A stretch of 64,000 nt of DNA from Protula sp. h YS-2021 (lineage: Eukaryota > Annelida > Polychaeta > Sabellida > Serpulidae). The notes under the pieces were generated by a model. It searched no databases. It saw nothing but the letters and a program-made list of their open reading frames with translations, and was not told where the DNA came from. Shown piece after piece: positions 55,640 through 64,000 of the stretch. The stretch's first letter is position 1; each line of letters begins with the position of its first letter. Made by a program: the position numbers and the translations under genes. The stretch covers positions 61,548,329-61,612,328 of the forward strand of contig OX457027.1 of the NCBI GenBank assembly GCA_949752745.1. The letters are read 5' to 3'.

Positions 55640-56174
55640 ATTAATGAATTTCGTGACTGCCAGCACCCTGTACGCAAGAATTCCACGCCCGTTTACCCCG
55701 TCACGGCTTACAGCGAACGCGCAACCTGCCGTATTTCATGGTGATGCGACGTTCGAATGAGCGACGTTCGAATGAGCGATATGCGTTCAAGAAAGAGACC
55801 ATTGGGGGAGTGAAAGTGTAACTGTTTGGGCTGGAATATCATTTGCTCACCGCACTGAGATCCACCTCATATCACGTATTGTCAATGCTGACAGTTATTG
55901 CGAGGTTATTCTGGAGCCAAGTGTAGTTCCGTTCGTCCTACAGCATGGGCTTATTCTCCAACAAGACAACGTGCTCCCGCAGTTAACCTGCGCGACACAA
56001 GAGTATTTACGGACGCGAAATGTACGGATTTTACCCTGGTCTGTGTTTTCGCCCGATTTGTCGCCCATTGAGCACGCATATTACATGCTCGGCAACTCCG
56101 TACTCTCATGCGATCCCGCACCCGCAACGCTGTTACTGTTACTGGAAAGGTGACACAACATTCCACAATACAAG
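55640..56174 (+). pseudogene. Tc1-like transposase relic, left part
   Basis: From about 55816 one frame reads VTVWAGISFAHRTEIHLI, then LILQQDN (second catalytic Asp) and SPDLSPIEH (third acidic residue), the order of a Tc1-family DDE transposase. A TGA at 56151-56153 stands where the family usually has Trp, and the frame continues HNIPQYK up to 56174. Upstream of 55800 the frame is broken. The gene is interrupted at 56175 by another element and resumes at 59053. Confidence 0.75.
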
Positions 56175-56800
56175 AGTAGTAGATAAATAAGGGTCCGAAA
56201 ACAGGAAATGACGTCATCAGGCCCTACACCCTACCCCCCACCCCCTACCCCCTACCCCCCTACCCCCTACCCCCTACCCCCTACCCCCCTACCCCCGCAG
56301 GGGTAAGAAAATTTTGTGATTTCAGCATAGTTATCCGGATCAGACGATTCTGAGCAACTACCCTCCCTACCCCCCCCCCCCCCATCATGTAACACTGTAG
56401 TTGAACAGCCACAGACATCATTCAAAGACGAGAGCAGACCTTTTTGTTCTCCTTGGAGAAACTCCCAGCTCGGGACAAACTTTTGGTTTTTGGTTTTTGT
56501 GACGCTGTGATATTATGTGACAACATGCGACTGTGACATTATGTGACTTTATGTGATCTGTGACATTATGTGACTCTGTGACTTTTTTTAACATAATAGC
56601 CATATTTCTATGTCTATTTTCACTATTATTATTATGATAATATTTAATTAGTCACATTTCAATGGTTCTATTACAATAACCACACACACAGCCGATCGAT
56701 AAATTTCAGAGTGCACTCGTTCAGAGCGTGGGAACGATCAATAATTTGAGAAGGAATGGGATTTTCCCTACGTTAAGTCCAATGTTATGTTTTATGTTAT
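56175..56800 (+). repeat. Left terminal inverted repeat (626 bp)
   Basis: From AGTAGTAGATAAATAAGGGT to ATGTTATGTTTTATGTTAT. Inside: TGACGTCA at about 56209, CCCCTAC repeats at 56222-56298, a C-run near 56372-56383, GTGACATTATGTGACT repeats at about 56505-56585, and CGATCGATAAATTTC. Confidence 0.85.
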
Positions 56801-56902
56801 GACCCAAGCTTCAAAACCTTTGCTCCAATCTTCTGCACTGAGGGTGATGAAATCATAGCATCCACTAAGCTCGTCATGCAGTTAAAACTGTATACAGCCA
56901 TC

Positions 56903-57352
56903 TTACTGTCTACTCAACGATCTTCTGACAGTCACTGCATTTATACAAATCCGTTTCTGAAGCATGAGATCCAATGACGTCATTTGCTTCTTCAGCATGT
57001 ACCAATCGTTCAATGACAACAAAATTCCCTTCTTGGTAGGATGTAACCTCCGAGATGTATGATCCGTAATATATTCACGAATGTTAACCATCACTTTCTG
57101 TTGATATTTCCCCAATTTAATATATATTTCTCCCTTAATAGGTATCATAACCGGTAAATCGTCTACACTCATCTTCTTCATGGTGATAGCAGCTTTACAC
57201 TCTAGTTCTCGCTTCATTTTAGGCTCTGTCTTAATTTTTTGCTTTTTACACGGCGGCGTCATAGCTGGTAACTCATCTCTTTTTATCTTTCTAAGATGTG
57301 GTCGCTTTTGACGCTGCTGACATGACTTCGCCTTAGACTTTACCATGGGCAT
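56903..57352 (-). CDS. PC4/SUB1-like single-strand DNA-binding protein inside the long-TIR element
   Basis: A 149-residue open frame starts at 57352 and stops near 56903. Residues 1-60 are Lys-rich with basic clusters such as KKQKIK that could serve as nuclear signals. Residues about 76-130 fit the PC4 (transcriptional coactivator p15) fold: GEIYIKLGKYQQKVMVNIRE, then TKKGILLSLNDWYMLKKQM, matching the family pattern of a basic strand, a V-x-I-R-E-Y strand, a KGI-x-L turn and a terminal helix. PC4 proteins bind single-stranded DNA and act in transcription and repair. It is the only gene in the element. Another frame of about 35 codons starts at ATG 57461, with the same M-P-x-x-K-S style of repeats, and is out of register by one base; the intact protein may have been about 35 residues longer. 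Confidence 0.7.
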   Translation of the reverse strand: MPMVKSKAKSCQQRQKRPHLRKIKRDELPAMTPPCKKQKIKTEPKMKRELECKAAITMKKMSVDDLPVMIPIKGEIYIKLGKYQQKVMVNIREYITDHTSRRLHPTKKGILLSLNDWYMLKKQMTSLDLMLQKRICINAVTVRRSLSRQ

Positions 57353-57513
57353 TAGACTTTGCTGTAGGTATTGTCTCAGGCTTTACTATAAAATTTTCTG
57401 CAGGCATTGTCTCAGACTTTTCTACAGGCATTGTCATAGATGGCAGTTGTTGCTCGCTCATGCAGACATGTTCACTCTTCAGTATCTTGATACAGAATGT
57501 GTGTTAGGTCTTC

Positions 57514-57521
57514 CTTTTATA
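57514..57521 (-). promoter_or_regulatory. TATA box for the PC4-like gene
   Basis: TATAAAAG on the minus strand lies 53 bp upstream of the first in-context ATG (57461). A start site 25-30 bp downstream would give a short leader of 20-30 nt. A second TATA-like ACTATAAAG lies just upstream. With the open frame it forms a compact pol II unit. Confidence 0.5.
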
Positions 57522-57689
57522 CTTTATAGTGAGTTGACTTAATATGTTTAGAAATAACTTTACAACGTTTGCCTTTGTGGCCAATTGTAAGATTTTGAAC
57601 AAATGTTGCATTTATACATCCTTTCTGTTCAACCTACACTATTCAAATGATGAGAAAGTCTTTAAACATAGCTTTATATACAACAACTT

Positions 57690-57880
57690 GTTGAACAAAA
57701 ACATGTCGAAGATGTTGAACAACTTGTTGAACATGTTGAACATGTTGAACAATTTGTTGAACAATACCACGACGTAATATCTTCCAAAAATTATTCGAAC
57801 ACGTGTTTTGAATGTGCTTGCCATTCGAACACGTCTTTTAAATGGGCTTGCCATTCGAACACATGTTTGAATGGGCGCAG
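57690..57880. repeat. GTTGAACAT array and a ~35-bp array
   Basis: At 57690-57770 the unit TTGAACATG or TTGAACAAC recurs about seven times. At 57795-57880 a unit of about 35 bp (CCATTCGAACACGT and TTTTAAATGGGCTTG) recurs three times. Both lie inside the long-TIR element, upstream of its gene. Confidence 0.8.
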
Positions 57881-57959
57881 TTTTCCTACATAACTATCCA
57901 CATTTTCACTTCCCATTTTCCAACAATCAACCAACCAACCAACCAAGTGGTAGAATCGT

Positions 57960-58356
57960 TTGAAACGTGAAAAACTAAATTTGTTAAAGTTGGTTTAGAA
58001 CCCTGATTTTTCCCTACTTTAACATGGTAAAATGTTCAAACTTATTTTATAAATCATATGTTGTCAAAAAACAAAATTTCTTAAAGTTGGTCTAGAACCA
58101 CCATTTTTCCACTACTGTAACTTTAGAACATTCAAATAAGTAGCTTTGTAAAATGCTAAAACCTATTTTATACATCATATGTTATCAAAAACTAAATTTG
58201 TTAAAGTTGATCTAGAACCACCATTTCTGCACCACTATAACTTTAGAACATTTGAATAAGTAGCATGGTAAAATGCTAAAACTTCTTTTATATATCACAT
58301 GTTGTCAAAAACTACATTTGCTAAAGTTGGTCTAGAAGCACCATTTTCCAACTACT
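57960..58356. repeat. 120-bp tandem array inside the long-TIR element
   Basis: About 3.3 units share TCTAGAACCACCATTT (58090, 58210, 58330), TTAAAGTTGGTCTAGAA and ATCATATGTTGTCAAAAAC. Noncoding. It fills the space between the gene's upstream side and the right arm. Confidence 0.85.
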
Positions 58357-59046
58357 ATAACATAAAACATAACATTGGACTTAACGTAGGGAAAATCCCA
58401 TTCCTTCTCAAATTATTGATCGTTCCCACGCTCTGAACGAGTGCACTCTGAAATTTATCGATCGGCTTCCCCACACTCTGAGACCTTTCATGTACTTATT
58501 CCTATGCTGTGTGTGTGGTTATTGTAATAGAACCATTGAAATATGACTAATTGAATATTATCATAATAATAATAGTGAAAATAGACATAGAAATATGGCT
58601 ATTATGTTAAAAAAAGTCACAGAGTCACATAATGTCACAGATCACATTAAGTTACATAATGTCACAGTCGCATGTTGTCACATAACATCACAGAGTCACA
58701 AAAACCAAAAACCAAAAGTTTGTCCCGAGCTGGGAGTTTTTCCAAGGAGAACAAAAAGGTCTGCTCTCGTCTTTGAATGATGTCTGTGGCTGTTCAACTA
58801 CAGTGTTACATGATAGGGGGGGGGGGGGGTCATAAAAACCAAAGTTGCTCAGAATCGTCTGAAACGGATAACTATGCCGAAATCACAAAATTTTCTTACC
58901 CCTGGGGGGTAGGGGGTAGGAGCTGGGGGGTAGGGGGTAGGGGGGTGGGGGGTAGGGGGATAGAGGGTAGGGGATAGGGGTGGGGGGTAGGGTGTAGGGG
59001 TCGATGACGTCATTTCCTGTTTTCGGACCCTTATTTATCTACTACT
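58357..59046 (-). repeat. Right terminal inverted repeat (690 bp)
   Basis: Reverse complement of the left arm, starting at ATAACATAAAACATAAC. It carries an extra block of about 43 bp near 58457-58500 and a different number of GGGGTAG repeats (58902-58998). The high identity elsewhere means the insertion is not ancient. Confidence 0.85.
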
Positions 59047-59052
59047 TGCAAG

Positions 59053-59127
59053 ATTCAATAGCTGATCACCACAATAGGGCGTAGAGTGACCGCTGTTCGT
59101 GAGGCACGTGGAGGACACACGCGATAA
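59053..59127 (+). pseudogene. Tc1-like transposase relic, C-terminal part
   Basis: It continues the frame of the left part: IQ, a TAG at 59059-59061, then LITTIGRRVTAVREARGGHT and a TAA at 59125-59127. This matches the usual Tc1 C terminus (RGGHT followed by a short end). Removing the inserted element and one target copy restores the reading register exactly, apart from the two nonsense codons. Confidence 0.7.
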
Positions 59128-60104
59128 TAAAACTGGACACAGGATAAATTCAAGCGTTATGTTGTATATTCAATGAACCGTAACGAGACAAATTGCAGTT
59201 GAAAAAGTTGAGAAAAATGAAATGCTGCGTTATTTTCTTTCCAAAAAATGTATAATTCACTGGGTTAAAGTTTATCTGAATATTTCTAATTAACTCATAT
59301 ATTTGTTGCGTTATTAAATTGGTTAAGTATATATTACTATTCCCTCCCCAGGAAAAGTAACGTATAACATTTTCCCCCTCTTTATTATTATCCCCCCAAA
59401 AAATTCATAAACTGATAATATTTTTATTATCTTTTAAGGAGATTGTGGTCCCGTTATATTTGCATTAATTAATACAATAAAAAGAAGTCATAAGTAAGTC
59501 ACTCTGTTCCCCATTCCCCGTAAGTTTCCATCTCTGTCGAACTGATGTGCTGCGCCATGTTATTGCTAATTGATTTCAGCGATTCACCAGAGTTCATCGT
59601 ATATGAAGTGATCAACTATAGGAACAGTTTATGCTATTCCCGAGCACCACAAACTACACTTGCCAATGCCCGAAAAAGGCAGTCTCCGTCTCCTTTTATC
59701 CTCGATGTCCGAGGACATTCACTTGGCTGCAACTGCTTTAGCACCACATAATTGTAAATTTCACTTATATCCCATATATTTGAATATCACAACAAACAAT
59801 TCTTTCTTTTCCTTTTCCATATCCATTGCGTACTGCAACATAAAACCACCCTTTTCTATGTACGTTTTATATGCATTCGTAACCAGAGTACTTAATCCTG
59901 TAGATACGGCAATGTAGATACGGAAGGAGTGTTAATTGTTAACAGGAGATAAGCAATGACTGTAGGAACTGAATTTGGCATTGAAGGGATCGAACGCTAT
60001 TTTGATCATGAGTTCGCCTCATGAAACCCTTTATTGGTGTTAAAAATAGCCACACTTGTATTTTGGAAGGGGGAAAAGCAATAAAGAGGGGATAAAGCAA
60101 TATA
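59128..60104. other. No gene recognised
   Basis: AT-rich DNA directly after the Tc1 relic. The distal end of the Tc1 element should lie here, but I could not identify its inverted repeat. Short open frames show no family resemblance. Confidence 0.4.
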
Positions 60105-60930
60105 CAATAGAACCTCGGAAAACCGGACAGTGGTGGGACCGGCAATATTTGTCCGGTATTTCGAATTGTACGGATTTTCGAGTATTTGTATTTTTAACTC
60201 AGTTTGTGATGCCGTAAAATTAAAATACGTGTAACCCTGGGTGAATGAATTTATTGATAAACCTGAATCAGTGTCATATTATATCTAATAACTCTACTGT
60301 CAAATACATTAACACACATGTATACAGATATGCATTAGATCTTAGTAAAGAACTGTTTAATTGAAGTCTGTTTTTTCTTTAAATTCATGTCTATTTGATA
60401 TAAACCATCTCATCAGGAATACAAGAGTTCCGTCATTTCTGGCAAGTTCTTTGCACATGAGTATCCAATAAGTTCATCTATATGAGACCGTGCCTAGCTG
60501 CTCGATATTTGTGTGTGAAGAATTAGCCAGAGCATCAAGAGATAAAGTACATGCCGATGCGCCCCCCGAAGTGCGGTACTCAGTGGCTTAAGGATTATTT
60601 CTGGACACTTTTTGTTAATAGTGGTGGTAAACACAGAGGCACATCTCGCAATTTGCCAGACTACATATTATACAATAGATAAACATGCTGGGTTCCTAAG
60701 ATAAATATTCGCCCCTTATTAGGACAGTCTGGTATTTTGAATATTTTTATGCAGCAAAACCTCAATTTGGGAATGGAAATGTTGTTCAGTATTCGGAATT
60801 CTGAGATGTCCGCTTTTCCAAGGTTTCGTTAATACACAAGTTAATAGAAATTTAAACGGGACTGAAAAAAGCTGTCCGGTGTAGTAAGATGCCCGATGCA
60901 TCGAGGTTTGTCCGGACTGAGGTTTCACTG
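60105..60930. mobile_element. pogo/Tigger-like element relic
   Basis: The left end is CAATAGAACCTCGGAAAACC (60105), preceded by TA. The right end is CCGGACTGAGGTTTCACTG (60930), inverted and similar. A second inner copy of the right end (GATGTCCGCTTTTCC and AAGGTTTCG) lies at 60807-60830. CCGGACA blocks inside both ends support the pairing. No transposase frame remains, so it is non-autonomous or gutted. Confidence 0.45.
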
Positions 60931-63900
60931 TCTCAAGACAGCTATATTACTCCCCCCGGGAATACTAATATATTTTACTATTTCCGGGGAATTGGAACTT
61001 GGGGAGCAAATCATCACACAGGTATTTTATCCAACCACATCCCAAAAACTGGACATTTATTCCCACACCCAAAAACACTCATTTCCGACCTCCCACTTTA
61101 TTGGTAAATTTTTATGATCCTTTTTTCCGTTCGATTTCCCACAAATACATCGCTGTTCTGCAACATATGCTATTTTGGTACGCATCTTCGTGAAGACTTT
61201 TAATTACAAGGGAAACTTGTGGAAGTTGAGGAATATAAGAGCACATAAAATGTGGTAAGCTGCTTTTATGTTAATTAGTGGATTAAAATTGATTGAAGAT
61301 AAGTTAATTCATATTGGGAAAATTGCGCACAAGATTATATGATCGATTCTGTATGTTTAATTAAGACGTGTTTGCAAATATTTCTCTATTGTTTTAAAAT
61401 GTAAGGTCGATTAATTGATTTATTAATTATTATTGAATGTTGGTTTGTACTAGCTGAAGACGCTTTTCGGTAAACATGATAATTATCTTGAACTCAACGC
61501 GAATAGTATTTTGAGACTGAAAGGTAATTCAGCGTGTTTTAAGATTTATTAATGTTTTCTTTGTTTAGTTAATCGTTGAGTCTTAACGCGATTAAGGAAT
61601 CACGCCAGTGAAGCGCGCACATTACACATAGTGCAATAAATATATAAATTCCGAAATAACTTCGACTTCCACATGATGCATCTGATTTCAAAATTTCAAA
61701 TAGAGTTTTTAAACCCTGTCGACCCTGCCTTGTATTTGAAAGTTAAAGGTTTGCGTTGGAGAGCCTAAATTAATTTTTTAGTCACATCGGATTCGAAACA
61801 GTTTTGAGAACAAAACTTTAATTTTCATTGGATTTGATTGGTTTTAGTGTAAGAGAGGACAATATGGATCACACAAAAGTCCTCTGTACCACCCAAAAAA
61901 CCTTGTTAGAAATAAATTTTCCATTATTCTATAACATGCGAATGTAGACCATGCGCAGATTTGATGCAGATAATTTTCACAACTTGACAGGATAATTACT
62001 TGAGCAAATTCGAAATGAATAACAATATTGCTGCTTATAACATTTGATATCAAGATATGCGGTCTTTTCTGCTTGATCATTTAAAATCCAGTTAAAATAC
62101 TTAATTAGAAGATCATAAAAAAGAGTATTGTTTATTAGAAACGATCTGACCTGGAAAAAGTGATGGCATGGAACATATAAGAAAACTGAAAACATTCAGC
62201 AGAAAGAAATATTTCCGTATAAAACAACTTATGTTGTGATCATAGATCAGTGTGCCATTAATGTGTACACATATATTGTGTACCAAATGTTAGGTCATTT
62301 GAACTGCATTGCTCAGCCCGAAATTCAAGTTTTTATTCTTACTGTTTCAAGTTCAGATCGGGAGCTAGACCGAACAATATCAAACTTAAAAGATTTTTAC
62401 TACTTTTTAAAGTTTAAAATTCGCTCCAAGGATCGCTATCTAGCTTGCATACCTTCAATTGGATGTCAGAAAGGTCTTCGGTAGTGTTGAATGGCCTTTC
62501 TTCTTCTTCTTCCTCTTCTTCTTCTTCTTCTTTAGTATTCTTCATAAATTCAACTTTGGTGGCGAAATTATAGACTGGGTAAAATTGTGTTGTAAGAATA
62601 CTTTTGGTTAAACAACGGAATCAGTTGTGGGTGGTTCGAAATACTTCGCTGTACAAGACAGGGATGCCCACACTCTTGTGTTCTCTTTGTAATTGGTGTT
62701 CAAAATTTAGCATAATGATGCGAAACAACGACAATATTAAGGACATATATGTAAACAGTACTAACAGAAAATAGTCTCAGTTTGCAGGCATACTGTATTG
62801 TAACTGATCTCCCTTCTATTCAAGACATATTTTGGGTGACGGAGTACTTTTCATACTATTCAGGACTGAATCTAAAGGCGCGAGGCGTGGTCCTTCTAAA
62901 AACTAAAAAAAAAAAACAAAAAGATAGGTTAAAGGAGGTTATACGCAGATAATGACAAAAATAGATTGTAGACCTTTGTATCTGAAACTGTTCTGCGGTC
63001 TAAAACTGACATTATTTTCAAATTTGCAAATTTGTACGCTTAAATGACAATTCAGAGGACTTTTTCTGAATACAATCAATGAACAAATGATTTGGAATAA
63101 TGGTTTAATCGATATAAATAGCAACACATTTTCTGGAAGGATTGTATAACGCTGGAGTTATGTGCACAAATGACTTGCTGTGACATGATGACTCATTCAT
63201 TTTACTCCAGGTTTTAGAACAAAAATTTAACAGTAAATGCAATTGACTTACAATCAGCTGTTCGAATAGCCATTACAATACACCCTCTAGGATTGTCTGA
63301 AACACACGAAAAAATTATGAATCAATCATTTTTGCTACGATAAATGGAAATTGAAGTGATGTACTAAGAGCTAAATACAGAACATAGTGTAATGAACTGG
63401 TTGGATAAAGATGAAACTTCCGAGAGTCTTTTCAAAATGGATGGAATTGGGACTAATATCCAACGTAAATTTTCATAGCAGTCATATAAAATCTAAAAAG
63501 GCCTGTTTTAGGTGCAAAATTAGTAGCTTTCCCGTATAAAAATCATTAACGACATGGTTGCTCGCAACAAAAGTATATTAAATTTGGCATGTTTTGTAAT
63601 TGTCCCAAACCAATATTTATAGCAAGCAGTGTTTTGAAAATGATTAAAACGACTGCATTTCATTGACTTGATTTTATGTTTTAGAGCTTCGACAGTAAAA
63701 TTAGATAGTCTGTGTATATCAAGGTTTGACGACAGAACAAAGCTTTTATATATTTAAAATAATATTTACGTAAATTTAAACGGAAAAATATGGGTGTTGC
63801 ATAACCTAGTGAGTTGTAATCTGTGTGTGAAACGGAAATGGGAATATGATTGGGGATGTTCTCCCTCTATGGCAGAATGAATGATGTAGCGTACTGTTAT

Positions 63901-64000
63901 CTCTGCTTATGAAAATAAAAAAAATGGCTAGCAAATCTGGCTTGCCCACATGCTACAACGAATTTTAGAAAGAAACTACCTATCCCTCTTAGAGCTATAT
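60931..64000. other. No gene recognised
   Basis: AT-rich DNA with a TTC triplet tract at 62499-62533 and no other array. No exon-like open frame with splice signals is apparent. Confidence 0.4.

Larger units (their letters stand above)
56175..59046. mobile_element. 2872-bp long-TIR element with a PC4-domain gene (Polinton-like termini)
   Basis: The termini are AGTAGTAGATAAATAAGGGT at 56175 and its reverse complement ending at 59046. The arms are 56175-56800 and 58357-59046, largely matching, with about 43 bp extra in the right arm. Flanks TACAAG (56169-56174) and TGCAAG (59047-59052) match at 5 of 6 and look like a 6-bp target duplication inside a Tc1 relic. Each arm holds TGACGTCA, a CCCCTAC or GGGGTAG array and a GTGACATTATGTGAC-type array. 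The unique middle has a PC4-like gene and two tandem arrays. There is no transposase, integrase or polymerase. Six-bp duplications, long TIRs and AG...CT termini are known from Polinton/Maverick elements; applying that to this 2.9-kb element is inference. Confidence 0.8.

Noticed and set aside
56175..59046. Integrated parvovirus or other small viral genome
   Set aside because: Long inverted ends would fit, but no replication or capsid gene is present, and the termini and 6-bp duplication fit a transposon better.

Overview
This is a 64-kb window of eukaryotic genomic DNA: AT-rich, full of introns and repeats, with no operons and no bacterial signals. The repeat families point to a marine lophotrochozoan, most likely a mollusc. 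These include central arrays of 139-170 bp monomers between hairpin ends, TCTG/CCGT tetranucleotide tracts, and arrays rich in AAGGTCA. The taxonomic call is an inference from repeat style; nothing in the window proves it.

One protein-coding gene is well supported. It is a + strand orthologue of the C2H2 zinc-finger gene ZFP64 (ZNF338). I assembled 16 coding exons between 7831 and 36110 by eye. Every junction has GT/AG, every phase matches the next exon, and the total is 3246 nt (1081 codons plus stop). The protein has an atypical N-terminal C2HC finger, a long disordered region rich in Gln, Glu, Val and Thr, ten C2H2 fingers, and a disordered Ser/Asn/Gln-rich tail. Any 5' noncoding or earlier coding exon was not found. 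The introns (up to 8.4 kb) are crowded with small transposons and minisatellites.

Layout: 1-7375, upstream DNA with several repeat elements. 7376-7820, a hAT-like MITE running into a (TA)n tract that ends 11 bp before exon 1. 7831-14433, exons 1-8. 14434-30252, three long introns with exons 9 and 10. 30253-36110, exons 11-16. 36111-40790, probable 3' UTR and unassigned DNA. 40790-55040, repeat elements and unassigned DNA.

55640-59127 is a decayed Tc1-like transposase gene split by a 2872-bp element at 56175-59046. 59128-64000 is mostly featureless apart from a pogo-like relic.

The most unusual object is the 2872-bp nested element. It has terminal inverted repeats of about 630-690 bp, 5'-AG...CT-3' termini and an apparent 6-bp target duplication. 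It carries one TATA-driven gene encoding a PC4/SUB1-like single-strand DNA-binding domain, and no recognisable transposase. Its termini resemble those of Polinton/Maverick elements, so it may be a miniature, non-autonomous relative with a PC4 cargo gene. All of this was read by eye without searches.
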